DNA from: Mycobacterium intracellulare ATCC 13950
Lineage (GTDB): Bacteria; Actinomycetota; Actinomycetes; Mycobacteriales; Mycobacteriaceae
DNA length: 64,000 nt
NCBI RefSeq assembly: GCF_000277125.1
Contig: NC_016946.1
Span: forward strand, 2,666,001-2,730,000
Direction: 5' to 3'
Under the pieces are notes generated by a model. That model made no database searches and had not been told where the DNA came from. It saw only the letters and a list, made by a program, of their open reading frames with translations. Positions 25,152-33,589 of this stretch are shown here, piece after piece; the first letter of the stretch is position 1, and each line of letters begins with the position of its first letter. The position numbers and the translations under genes were made by a program.

Positions 25152-26387
25152 ATGCGAGCACTGTGCTGGAACGGGGTCAACGATCTCTCGGTGGAGACGG
25201 TCGATGACCCGAAGATCCTGAATCCGCACGACGCGATCGTCGAAGTCCGCCTCACCACGACCTGCGGATCGGATCTGCACTTCATCGACGGCTACCTGCC
25301 GGGCATGCGGGCCGGCGACATCTTCGGCCACGAATTCATGGGCATGGTGGCGGAAACGGGCCGCGAGGTGCGCGACACCAAGGTGGGCGACCGTGTGGTG
25401 GTCCCGTCGTTCATCGCCTGCAACCGCTGCTGGTATTGCGATCACGAGTTGTATTCGTGTTGCGACACCACCAATCCCAACGCCGAGCTGCAGCAGCCGT
25501 TGCTGGGCTATCCCTCCGGCGGCATCTACGGATACACCCATCCGTTCGGGGGCTACGCCGGATCCCACGCCCAATACGTCCGGGTGCCGTTCGCCGACGC
25601 GAATTGCTTCGTGATTCCCGGTGACATCGCCGACGAGCAGGCGCTGTTCTTGTCCGACGCGGTGCCGACGGGTTTCATGGGCGCCGATTTCTGTGACATC
25701 GCCGGTGGCGACACGGTCGCGGTCTGGGGAGCCGGCGGGGTGGGCTTGATGGCGGCCCGGAGCGCGCTGCTGTTGGGCGCCGAGCGGGCCATCGTCATCG
25801 ACCGCATACCGGAGCGGCTGGCCCTGGCGCGCAACGCCTTTGGCTTGGAAACGATCGACTATACCGCGGTCGACAGCGTGCACGAGACGCTTCGGGAGAT
25901 GACCGGCGGCCGCGGCCCCGATGCGTGCATCGACGCCGTCGGCATGGAAGGTCACGGCACCGGCGTGCAGCAACTCTACGACCGGGCCAAGCAACTGCTG
26001 CGCATGGAGACCGACCGCGCCACCGCGCTGCGCCAGGCGATCCTGGCCTGCCGCAAGGGCGGAGTCGTGTCGGTGCTCGGGGTGTACGGGCTGACCGACA
26101 AATTCCCGACGGGTGTCCTGACCAACAAAGGCCTGACGCTGAAGACGGCGCAGCAACACGGACAACGCTACATAACCCGGCTTTTCGATTACGTCGAGCA
26201 GGGCGACCTGGACCCGGCGAAACTGATCACCCACGACGTGCCGCTCGAGGAGGGCGTGCGGGCCTACGACTTGTTCAAAAACAAAAAAGACAAGTGCATC
26301 CGGGTCGCGATGCGGCCGGGCGTATCGACCATCACCGGCGGCGAAAGGGGCGCTGTCCACCATGACCGCGCAACCTCCCGATCCTGA
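25152..26387 (+). CDS. Zinc-dependent alcohol/formaldehyde dehydrogenase-like
   Basis: The 411-residue protein begins at ATG 25152, 14 bases after the SRPBCC stop. It has catalytic-zinc motifs TTCGSDLHFIDGYLPG and FGHEFMG, a complete structural zinc site CNRCWYCDHELYSCC, and Rossmann motif VAVWGAGGVGLMAARSALL. The long insert around residues 110-140 and the length place it with glutathione-dependent-formaldehyde-dehydrogenase-like enzymes, which in bacteria act on varied aldehydes and alcohols. The C-terminal 20 residues overlap the next gene in another frame. Expressed with a SigF-type operon, a detoxification role during stress is plausible. Confidence 0.9.
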   Translation: MRALCWNGVNDLSVETVDDPKILNPHDAIVEVRLTTTCGSDLHFIDGYLPGMRAGDIFGHEFMGMVAETGREVRDTKVGDRVVVPSFIACNRCWYCDHELYSCCDTTNPNAELQQPLLGYPSGGIYGYTHPFGGYAGSHAQYVRVPFADANCFVIPGDIADEQALFLSDAVPTGFMGADFCDIAGGDTVAVWGAGGVGLMAARSALLLGAERAIVIDRIPERLALARNAFGLETIDYTAVDSVHETLREMTGGRGPDACIDAVGMEGHGTGVQQLYDRAKQLLRMETDRATALRQAILACRKGGVVSVLGVYGLTDKFPTGVLTNKGLTLKTAQQHGQRYITRLFDYVEQGDLDPAKLITHDVPLEEGVRAYDLFKNKKDKCIRVAMRPGVSTITGGERGAVHHDRATSRS

Positions 26388-26610
26388 CCCCGCACGAACC
26401 CCCGGACTCGAGCCGGGAGGAGGAACCGCACCGGGCGCTACTCCCCCGGCCGCGCCCCAAACATCCGGTGTGTCCGAGCCGCAACCGCCGAACACCCGGC
26501 GATTCACGCCCAGCTCGGTGCTCACAGTGATCGCCGTCGGCATCTTCGTCGTGGCGTTCATCGCGGTAGCGGTGCTGCTGGTGATGAAAATGGTTGGGGC
26601 GACAGGCTAG
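26362..26610 (+). CDS. DUF6480-type small membrane protein
   Basis: The 82-residue product has a Pro/Gly-rich disordered N-terminal half (residues 1-46) and one membrane helix (VLTVIAVGIFVVAFIAVAVLLV, about 54-75) near the C-terminus, the layout of DUF6480 proteins. Its ATG lies inside the 3' end of the dehydrogenase gene with a 26-base overlap, indicating translational coupling. Function unknown; the operon places it under the same SigF-like promoter. Confidence 0.75.
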   Translation: MTAQPPDPDPARTPGLEPGGGTAPGATPPAAPQTSGVSEPQPPNTRRFTPSSVLTVIAVGIFVVAFIAVAVLLVMKMVGATG

Positions 26611-26706
26611 CGGGTCGGAAACGATGACGACATTTTCTGATTACCTCGGCCCCGGAGTGGGCATAGCCACATGCATGATCGACGGTTTGTCACAGCTGGA
26701 CGGCTC

Positions 26707-26958
26707 ATGACCATCGGGGCCGACGACGTTCGGCGGCTACTCGCCAGCCAAGAGCAGGACGCCGCACTCGTGGTTGTCGAGGGGCGCGCCGCGGTCGTCA
26801 CGCCGGAGGACCTGAACTCTGCCGAATATCGAGGCGCCCTGCAGGTCGCCACCCGCCAGGAATTGGTGCAGCGCATCGGGCGCGCGGAGCTATCCGACCG
26901 TGAGCTGGCCGAGCAGGCCGAAGACCTCGACACGGCGGTGCGCAATCTGGGCGGCTGA
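26707..26958 (+). CDS. Small hypothetical protein
   Basis: From ATG 26707 the product has 83 residues; an earlier ATG at 26671 adds 12. The sequence (MTIGADDVRRLLASQEQDAA...) is acidic, helical at both ends, with a beta segment LVVVEGRAAVVTPEDL in the middle. No membrane segment or metal site. The same direction as DUF6480 but 96 bases away. Not recognised; it converges on the MOSC gene. Confidence 0.62.
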   Translation: MTIGADDVRRLLASQEQDAALVVVEGRAAVVTPEDLNSAEYRGALQVATRQELVQRIGRAELSDRELAEQAEDLDTAVRNLGG

Positions 26959-26966
26959 TGCCACGG

Positions 26967-27812
26967 CTACGGCCGGATGTCGACCGGATCACCCACGCGG
27001 ATAACGCCTTTGGTCACCACGGAGAGGTAGGCCCCCGCGCAGGCCTGCGCCCCGTGACCGCCCGTGTTCAACCGGTTTTCCTTCGCGGGGATGCGAAGCG
27101 CTTGCGGGGCACGCGGCAGGGGGCCGTGTTCGAGCGTGGGAACCACGCACCGTGACGTGGCGGTCAGCACCCGCAGCCGCGCCTCACCGACGGTGATATC
27201 GCTTCCGACCCAATCGTTTTCGACGTACGGCGGATAGTCCGGTGGTGTCGCGATCACCAGATTCGGCCGGTACCGCAGGGCCTCCACCCCGATGTGCTCG
27301 AGGGTCGCCGTGGTGATGGCGTGCAGCGGGGCTTCGTCGGTGAACGAGTCCCCCGGGGTGGCCTGGGCGATCCGCAGAATACGGCCGTCGACCTCGGCGT
27401 CGAGACCGAGTTCGAGCAGTTGCTCCGGATCGGGGCGAACCAGCGTGGCCCCCTCGGGCCGCTGGGCCACGAGTTGGACCCGTCGTCCGGTCAATCGGGA
27501 GATCAGCTCGTCGACACCGGGGTCGTCGAAGGCCACGTCCGTCCCGTCGGGCAGCCTGATGCTCACGCCGTCGGCGCCCGCGTGGGCGGTGCACGTCAAG
27601 AGGTCCCGCCAGAGCCGCGGATTCTTGGCGCTGGCCACATGGCCGGTCTCGCCGTCCACGAGTGCGAGCCGCCGGTCGCCCTCGGCGCCGCGCTCGTCGA
27701 CCGCCAGGGCATCCACCGTTTCGCCGAGCATCGACTTCACCGGGTAGCGAAGCAGCGCCTCCACGCGCATCTGCACGGCACCGGGGCCGTTGCCGGTCGA
27801 CGACGTGTCCAT
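26967..27812 (-). CDS. MOSC domain protein (molybdenum cofactor sulfurase-like)
   Basis: The 281-residue protein shows an N-terminal MOSC beta-barrel (LLRYPVKSMLGETVDALAVD) followed by the MOSC domain with RYRPNLVIATP, DWVGSDITVGEARL, TSRCVVPTLEHG and ending GVIRVGDPVDI. The conserved Cys in the TSRCVVPT motif is present; in homologs this Cys carries the sulfur or helps reduce N-hydroxylated compounds with molybdenum cofactor. ATG 27812 has GAAGG five bases ahead and is preferred over starts at 27854 and 27770. No molybdopterin genes are nearby. Confidence 0.88.
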   Translation of the reverse strand: MDTSSTGNGPGAVQMRVEALLRYPVKSMLGETVDALAVDERGAEGDRRLALVDGETGHVASAKNPRLWRDLLTCTAHAGADGVSIRLPDGTDVAFDDPGVDELISRLTGRRVQLVAQRPEGATLVRPDPEQLLELGLDAEVDGRILRIAQATPGDSFTDEAPLHAITTATLEHIGVEALRYRPNLVIATPPDYPPYVENDWVGSDITVGEARLRVLTATSRCVVPTLEHGPLPRAPQALRIPAKENRLNTGGHGAQACAGAYLSVVTKGVIRVGDPVDIRP

Positions 27813-27885
27813 AGGCACCTTCACACTGTGCCCCAAATCGCAGGGCGTCACCACTTCTCACAACGGCGGCAACGGAACCGCTGGG

Positions 27886-29283
27886 TCAGCCGGGGAGCAG
27901 CCGCTTCTTCTGCTCCTCGAATTCCTGCTGCGTGAGGATTCCGGCGTCGCGCAGCGATGCCAGCTCGCGCAGCTCGGCGGCGATGCTCGTGATCGGTCCG
28001 CCCGCCGACACCTGCGGGGTCGTTGCGGACTCGTCCGCCTTGTCCTTCTTGTTCGGGTCGCGCTTGTTCGGGTCGCGCGGGGATTTCGCCGTCTCGGCCC
28101 GGCTTCGCTCGCGACCCAACGCGCTCGTGCCGGCCATCGCGCGCCCGGCCATGCTCGCCACCGCCATCTCGCCGAACAGGCTCCCGGTGCCGCTGGGGGC
28201 GGCCGCGGCCGCGGCTTCCGCGGCGGCGCCGACGCTGGTCGCCGGCAGCGCCAGCGCGGCCGGTCTGATCGCCGGGGCGGCGGCTGTCCACCCGGGCGGT
28301 ACCGATAGGCCGCCGACGGTGTTGGCCTCCCCCAGCCCCGCTGACGCGAGAGTTCCGAATCCACCGGCCGGGTTAGTGATGACGGGGAATGGCGATGGCG
28401 GCACCGCGCCCGTCCCCGGGAACGACTGCACCCCGGCCCAGCCGCTGACGATGTCATCGGTGTGGAAACCGGTCAGGGCACCGGCGATGTCGTAGGGAAG
28501 GGCAATCGTAGCCGCGGGTGCGTCGACGAAAAACGTGACCAAGCTGCCGGGTGCGTCCAGAAAATACGTGATGAGATCGGCACCCACGTCCAGGGCTTCC
28601 ACCGGCGACGGGTCGGCGGCCAAGGCGTTCGGTGCCAGGGACGCTCGGCTCAGCATGTTGGGCACCGCCGAGAGTGATTGCTGCGTAACGGCATTGCGTG
28701 TGCTCCCGGCGGCCGTGCCGGTGGCCTGGGCCACGGCTCCGGATTGGTCGGCGCCGGAGTTGGTGGTCTGATCGGGCTCGGCAAACGGTGTCAGCCTGGT
28801 CGCCGACGCCGTGGAACCCGCGTAGCCGAACATCGCCGCGGTATCGCGCGCCCACATCTCCGCATACTCGGTCTCGGTCGTGGCGATCGCCGGCGTGTTC
28901 TGGCCGAGGAAGTTCGTCGCGACGAGGGACGCCAGCAGGGTGCGGTTCGCAGTGATCACCGGGGGCGGCACCGTCTCGGCGAAGGCCGTCTCGTAGGCGA
29001 AGGCCGCGGCCCGGGCCTGGGTGGCGGCTTCTTCGGCCTGGGCGCCGGTGGTCCGCATCCACTCGAGATAAGGGGTGATCGCCGCGGTCATGGCGGCAGC
29101 CGACGGGCCGACCCACGGGCCGGAGGTGAGGGCGGTGATCTCCGCCTGGTACGAGTCCGCCGTCGACTGCAGCGCGGCGGCCAATTCGTCCCAGGCCATG
29201 GCGGCGGCCAGCATGGGTCCCGACCCCGGACCGGCGTACATCCGCGCGGAGTTGACCTCCGGCGGTAGTACTGCGAAGTCCAC
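27886..29283 (-). CDS. PPE-SVP protein with C-terminal SHOCT domain
   Basis: The 465-residue protein starts MDFAVLPPEVNSARMYAGPG, a canonical PPE start, with a complete PPE domain (residues 1-180) and the WxG-like GPWVGPS. GGLSVPPGW near residue 335 puts it in the PPE-SVP subgroup. Unusually, after the SVP region there is a charged linker with a tandem RDPNK repeat and then a SHOCT domain in the last 35 residues (IAAELRELASLRDAGILTQQ, then EFEEQKKRLL). SHOCT modules are oligomerisation or targeting units, seldom seen on PPE proteins. No PE gene lies beside it. Confidence 0.92.
   Translation of the reverse strand: MDFAVLPPEVNSARMYAGPGSGPMLAAAMAWDELAAALQSTADSYQAEITALTSGPWVGPSAAAMTAAITPYLEWMRTTGAQAEEAATQARAAAFAYETAFAETVPPPVITANRTLLASLVATNFLGQNTPAIATTETEYAEMWARDTAAMFGYAGSTASATRLTPFAEPDQTTNSGADQSGAVAQATGTAAGSTRNAVTQQSLSAVPNMLSRASLAPNALAADPSPVEALDVGADLITYFLDAPGSLVTFFVDAPAATIALPYDIAGALTGFHTDDIVSGWAGVQSFPGTGAVPPSPFPVITNPAGGFGTLASAGLGEANTVGGLSVPPGWTAAAPAIRPAALALPATSVGAAAEAAAAAAPSGTGSLFGEMAVASMAGRAMAGTSALGRERSRAETAKSPRDPNKRDPNKKDKADESATTPQVSAGGPITSIAAELRELASLRDAGILTQQEFEEQKKRLLPG
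28048..28077. repeat. Tandem 15-bp repeat inside the PPE gene
   Basis: CTTGTTCGGGTCGCG occurs twice back to back (28048-28062 and 28063-28077). It encodes the repeated RDPNK in the linker before the SHOCT domain. Being in-frame, gain or loss of units would change linker length without breaking the gene. Confidence 0.85.
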
Positions 29284-29745
29284 GTTCTCCTCCGATCGCT
29301 TTCATGGCCGCGAGGGCGCCGACGGCTCCGGTGCGCGTCGTATGGGGGTAGCCAGCCGAACAGCAAACAAATCGCATTCCTTCGGGCAGCGCCGGTACCG
29401 CGAAGGAAGGCGACCTAACGAGACCGTCCCGACTGCTGAGGGATCGGTCTCACACCTTCGCAAGTGTGGCCCAACGTTAACGAATACAGCGAAATTGTTG
29501 CGATGGGTTAACGATAGGTTACCGGCACATGACACAGGAAACTCACAAGGGTTTGGCGCGCGCCGCGCAAATCGTTTCGGCGCGTGGTCGGTGGGGCTGC
29601 AAGGGCGTCGCCGCATCGATTCGGGCACGGGGGCGTCCGCCGGCACCGACAAAAGGCGTGGTCAGGTTGGGCTTCTCGCGCCCAGAAGGTTGGGCGCCGC
29701 CGGCTCTGCTTGGATTTGTGGCACCACCGCGAGTGAGGTCCGTTA
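29284..29745. other. Divergent intergenic region between PPE and glycosyltransferase genes
   Basis: These 462 bases carry no convincing gene. They include an imperfect palindrome around 29451-29468 (CACAC and GTGTG arms with CTT and AAG inside) and two GTTAACGA copies at 29476 and 29507, spaced 31 bases, in an A/T-richer part. Both features could be regulator sites for either divergent gene. A CRP-like site was considered but the arms do not fit TGTGA-N6-TCACA. Confidence 0.5.
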
Positions 29746-30927
29746 ATGAAATGTGTGCTGGCCGCCTACGGCAGCCGCGGCGACGTCGAACCCTGTGCCG
29801 CCGTCGCGCGGGAGCTGCAACGCCGGGGCCACGACGTCGTGATCGCGGTGCCGCCCGACAAGCTCGCCTTGGCCGAATCGGCCGGGCTTGCCGCGGTCGC
29901 CTACGGGCCCGACAGCCGCGAGCAGCTCGACACCGCCACCGACTTCATCCGCAACGTGCAGGATCCGATCAGCGCCTTGCCGCACCTCATGGAGCGCGTC
30001 ACCAACATCTGGGCCGCAAAGAGCGAGACGCTGGCCCGCCTGGCGACCGATGCCGGCCTGCTGGTGGCCGGGATGAACGAGCAAAGGCTCGCCGCCAACG
30101 TCGCCGAGCGCTTCGGCATTCCGCTGGCCGCGCTGCACTTCTTCCCGGCGGCCGCCCTGGAACTCGGCTGGTTGCAGTCCCAGGTCACCAGCGCGGCCGA
30201 GAACGCGCAACGCCAAGCGCTCGGTTTGCCCGCGCAGGCCGTGGCGTCCACGGGGCCGACGCTGGAGATTCAGGCCTATGACGCGTTGTGCGTGCCCGAG
30301 CTGGCAAAGCAATGGGCAACCCCGCAGTACCGACGGCCCTTCGTCGGTTCGCTGACGCTGGGCATGCCGGGCGAGGCCGACGACGAAGTGTTGTCCTGGA
30401 TCGCCACGGGGACGCCGCCCATCTACTTCGGGTTCGGCAGCACCCCCGTCACCTTTCCCGCCGAGACGGTCGCCGTCATCAGCGCGGCCTGCGCCCGGTT
30501 GGGCGAGCGGGCGTTGATCTGTAGCGGCCCAAACGATTTCACCGGCCTCCCGCCGGAAGATCACGTCAAGATCGTGACGGAGGTGAATCACGCCGCCGTG
30601 TTTCCGGCCTGCCGCGCGATCGCGCACCACGGCGGGGCCGGCACCACCGCCGCGGGCCTGCGGGCCGGAGTGCCCATGCTGATTCTGTGGCTCTGGCTCG
30701 ATCAGCCGATGTGGGCCGAGGCCGTCAGCGCGTTGGAAGTCGGCGTGGCGCGGGCGTTCTCGGCGTCCACGTTGGACTCACTGGTCGCAGACCTGCGCTC
30801 GGTCCTGGATGCCCGCTACCTCAAACGGGCGCGCGAGGTCGCCACCCAAGTGACCGAGCCCGCCCACAGCGTTGCCCGCGCCGCCGATCTCCTCGAAGAC
30901 GCTGCCCGCACGGCGCGGCGGGACTGA
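29746..30927 (+). CDS. GT1 family glycosyltransferase (Rv1524/Gtf type)
   Basis: The 393-residue protein begins MKCVLAAYGSRGDVEPCAAV, the classic opening of GT-B glycosyltransferases of the UGT/erythromycin type, and has the C-terminal donor-binding motif AHHGGAGTTAAGLRAGVPML at about residues 289-308. Mycobacterial relatives glycosylate glycopeptidolipids or phenolic glycolipids. The acceptor here is unknown. A methyltransferase gene follows 55 bases downstream in the same direction, suggesting glycosylation plus methylation of one product, as in glycopeptidolipid loci. Confidence 0.88.
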   Translation: MKCVLAAYGSRGDVEPCAAVARELQRRGHDVVIAVPPDKLALAESAGLAAVAYGPDSREQLDTATDFIRNVQDPISALPHLMERVTNIWAAKSETLARLATDAGLLVAGMNEQRLAANVAERFGIPLAALHFFPAAALELGWLQSQVTSAAENAQRQALGLPAQAVASTGPTLEIQAYDALCVPELAKQWATPQYRRPFVGSLTLGMPGEADDEVLSWIATGTPPIYFGFGSTPVTFPAETVAVISAACARLGERALICSGPNDFTGLPPEDHVKIVTEVNHAAVFPACRAIAHHGGAGTTAAGLRAGVPMLILWLWLDQPMWAEAVSALEVGVARAFSASTLDSLVADLRSVLDARYLKRAREVATQVTEPAHSVARAADLLEDAARTARRD

Positions 30928-30982
30928 TAGGCGCACCGGCTTGGCGGTGGTGCAAAGCCGATCGGTCGTGTAGAAGGTTCTG

Positions 30983-32029
30983 GTGCACGAACCGCCGGAG
31001 GGATCATTCGACCCGTCGATGCTGCGCGAGGCGCTCATCCGGCGGATGTATCGGCGATCGTCGGCCGAGGGCCAGCTCCGGGTGCCGGCGGTGCCGGGCC
31101 TGATCGACGAGTACGTGCAATTGTGCGCCAACGTGTGCGCCACGCTGGGTGTCTGGTACACCCCCGAACAGTCCGCGCAGCTGCGGGCCGCGCTGGAAAC
31201 CGAGTTGGCGAAGGCGTTCAAGGCATCCCCGCGGTCCGACGTGGTCATCTCGTACCACTCCCCGTTCGGGTCGGCCGGTGTGAACTTCCGCGTCCAGGCC
31301 GACGCGCGGACGATCGAGGCCGACTACGAGCAGTGGGTCGCCGTGCGCCCGCCGCCGCTGTTCGGCACCGAACCGGACGCGCGCGTGCTGGACCTCGCCG
31401 CGCAGGCGGCCGATCCCGCCGCCTTTCGGGTGCTCGACGTCGGCGCGGGAACCGGACGCAACGCCCTGGCTCTGGCCCGCCGCGGCCACCAGGTCGATGC
31501 GGTGGAGATGACGGCGAAGTTCGCCGACGTCATCCGCGCGGAAGCCGGCCGCGAAGCGCTGCGCGTGAACGTCATCCAAAGCGACGTGTTCACCGCCATG
31601 GAGGGTGCGCACGCCCGGTACCACCTGATGGTGCTCTCGGAGGTGGTGCCCGATTTCCGGACTCCGCACGAGTTGCGCGGGATGTTCGAACTCGCCGCCG
31701 AATGTCTGGCCCCCGGCGGGCGCCTGGTCTTCAACACCTTCCTGGCCCGCGACGGCTACGTGCCCGACGACGCCGCGGTGCAACTCGGCCAACAGTGCAA
31801 CAGCATGATCTTCACCCGGGAAGAGGTGAAGGGCGCGGCGGTGGGCCTGCCGCTCGAGCCCGTCGCCGACGACTCCGCCTACGAGTACGAGAAGGCGCGG
31901 TTGCCCGCCGAGGCGTGGCCGCCCACGGCGTGGTTCGAGGGGTGGGCCACCGGCATCGACGTGTTCGACGTCGAGCGAGACGACTCCCCGATCGAGCTGC
32001 GCTGGCTCGTCTTTGAGAAGGCGGGCTGA
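30983..32029 (+). CDS. Class I SAM-dependent methyltransferase
   Basis: The 348-residue protein has an N-terminal helical region of about 100 residues, then the SAM site VLDVGAGTGRNALALARRG (about residues 151-169), acidic strand-2 end VDAVEMT, and an LSEVVPDF motif. The N-terminal extension and the FNTFLARDGYVPDD active loop resemble TehB-like or small-molecule O-methyltransferases. The GTG at 30983 is the start. Same direction as the glycosyltransferase upstream. Substrate unknown. Confidence 0.82.
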   Translation: MHEPPEGSFDPSMLREALIRRMYRRSSAEGQLRVPAVPGLIDEYVQLCANVCATLGVWYTPEQSAQLRAALETELAKAFKASPRSDVVISYHSPFGSAGVNFRVQADARTIEADYEQWVAVRPPPLFGTEPDARVLDLAAQAADPAAFRVLDVGAGTGRNALALARRGHQVDAVEMTAKFADVIRAEAGREALRVNVIQSDVFTAMEGAHARYHLMVLSEVVPDFRTPHELRGMFELAAECLAPGGRLVFNTFLARDGYVPDDAAVQLGQQCNSMIFTREEVKGAAVGLPLEPVADDSAYEYEKARLPAEAWPPTAWFEGWATGIDVFDVERDDSPIELRWLVFEKAG

Positions 32030-32040
32030 GCTCAGGCGGT

Positions 32041-33528
32041 CTACGCGGTCAGATCGCGCGTCGCCGGCCCCTCCAACAAGGTGCCGTCGGGCGCGAAGCG
32101 CGACCCGTGCAGCGGGCATTCCCACGCCTTGTCGGCGTCGTTCCAATTCACGATCCCGCCGAGGTGCGGGCACACCGGTGAGACGCGGTGCTCGGTGCCG
32201 TCGACGCGGCAGCGGGCCTCGAGGTGCCACGGCGGGCCGCTCACCACGCCGCCCTCCCCGTCGGGGCTGCGACGGCCGATGCGTGCCGCCGGGGTGATCC
32301 AGCCCTTGGTCAAATTGAAGCCGACCTCGAGGTTGGCCTGCAGCGCCGTCCCCAGGCCGGTCAGCTCGTGCGGACTCCAGCTGGCGAACGCGCGCGCCCA
32401 ATCCATCCGCCCACCCAGCATCCGGCTCGACAGCGCCAAGGCCGCCGCGGCGCCATTGGTCATGCCCCACTTGTTGAAACCCGTTGCAACAAAGATGTTT
32501 TCATTGTTCGGCAGGATGGGGCCCACATACGGCAGGTGGTCGATCGGCGTGTAGTCCTGCGCGGACCAGAAATGGGTCTGCACGGCCCCCGGAAAGTGCT
32601 TGCGCGTCCACGTCGCCAGCTCATCGAGCGCTTCGGACGGGCTCTTCTCGCGGCCGACGGTGTGGCCCGCCCCACCGACGATCAGCCTTTCGCCATCCGC
32701 GACCGGCGCGTAGCGCACCGAACGTGTCGGCGAATCGGTGGTGATCATCATCGGCCGGGTGATGTTGCCGGGAACCTTGAAGGCCAGGCAGTAGGACCGG
32801 CTGGGCTTGACCCGCGCGAAGTAGCCGCCGCGATCCAGGATCGGGATCCCGGTGGCGAGCACCAGCTGGCCGGCCTGAAGTTCGACGTCCTGCTGGGCGG
32901 CGTCGTTGACGTGCACGCGCACGCCCTTGCCGCGCGTGGAGACTCGTCGCACCCGGGTGCCCTCGACCAGCCGCCCACCCCGGTTGAGCAACTCGACGGC
33001 CAACGAGTCGAGGAAGGGCATCGGATCGAACTGGGCCTGGTCGGGCAGCCGCACGCCGCCGTGGTAGTCGAACGGCACGTCGGCATCGTCTTCCCACACC
33101 GCCGGCAGGCCGGCCGCCTGACACGCCTTGAGTTCGGCGCGCGCCGACGGCACGCCGCGGGCCGACTGGGCGTAGGTGTAGGCGTCCTCGCGCTGCACCG
33201 CCACCCCGTGCGCCTCGCAGTGGCCCAGCACCCATTCCTGTCCCTCGCGATTGCCGTCGACGTAGGCCCGGGCCACGTCCCTGCCGTGCCGCGGCAGTAC
33301 CTTCGAGAGCTGACTGCCTTGCAGCAGGCTGATTTTGGCGGTCGTGTTCCCGGTCGCGCAGGCACCCACCGTGCGCGCCTCCAGCACCAGCACGTCCTTG
33401 CCCGCGCGGGCGAGCAGAACCGCCGTCATCAGCCCGGTGATGCCGGCGCCCACGACGATGACATCGGCGGATGCGGGGCCCCGGTCAAGCGGGCTTGCCG
33501 CCCACGGGCGTTCGGTTCGGTCGGTCAT
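32041..33528 (-). CDS. FAD-dependent oxidoreductase with C-terminal Rieske domain
   Basis: The 495-residue protein combines a DAO-type FAD domain (IVVGAGITGLMTAVLLARAG at about 24-43) with a C-terminal Rieske [2Fe-2S] domain whose ligands are in CPHLGG and CPLHGS (about 40 residues from the end). The GFNKWGMTNGAAAA segment is typical of glycine-oxidase-like members. Such fusions may pass electrons from the flavin to the iron-sulfur cluster; natural substrates are unknown. An alternative start 14 codons earlier was rejected because the promoter elements lie within it. Confidence 0.88.
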   Translation of the reverse strand: MTDRTERPWAASPLDRGPASADVIVVGAGITGLMTAVLLARAGKDVLVLEARTVGACATGNTTAKISLLQGSQLSKVLPRHGRDVARAYVDGNREGQEWVLGHCEAHGVAVQREDAYTYAQSARGVPSARAELKACQAAGLPAVWEDDADVPFDYHGGVRLPDQAQFDPMPFLDSLAVELLNRGGRLVEGTRVRRVSTRGKGVRVHVNDAAQQDVELQAGQLVLATGIPILDRGGYFARVKPSRSYCLAFKVPGNITRPMMITTDSPTRSVRYAPVADGERLIVGGAGHTVGREKSPSEALDELATWTRKHFPGAVQTHFWSAQDYTPIDHLPYVGPILPNNENIFVATGFNKWGMTNGAAAALALSSRMLGGRMDWARAFASWSPHELTGLGTALQANLEVGFNLTKGWITPAARIGRRSPDGEGGVVSGPPWHLEARCRVDGTEHRVSPVCPHLGGIVNWNDADKAWECPLHGSRFAPDGTLLEGPATRDLTA

Positions 33529-33553
33529 CCACAAAGAAGTCACGGCTGTGCTG

Positions 33554-33578
33554 ATACCCCAACCCGGCACGAAGAAAC
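33554..33578 (-). promoter_or_regulatory. SigF promoter of the FAD-Rieske gene
   Basis: Read on the minus strand, GTTT (33578-33575), 15 bases, GGGTAT (33559-33554). This is an exact match to the mycobacterial SigF consensus. The predicted start near 33547 leaves about 19 bases before the ATG at 33528. Confidence 0.7.
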
Positions 33579-33589
33579 GCCGCGCGGGT

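Noticed and set aside
28048..28077. CRISPR-like repeat
   Set aside because: Only two adjacent units without spacers; it is an in-frame coding duplication.
29451..29468. CRP-type operator between PPE and glycosyltransferase
   Set aside because: The arms are CACAC/GTGTG and do not fit TGTGA-N6-TCACA.
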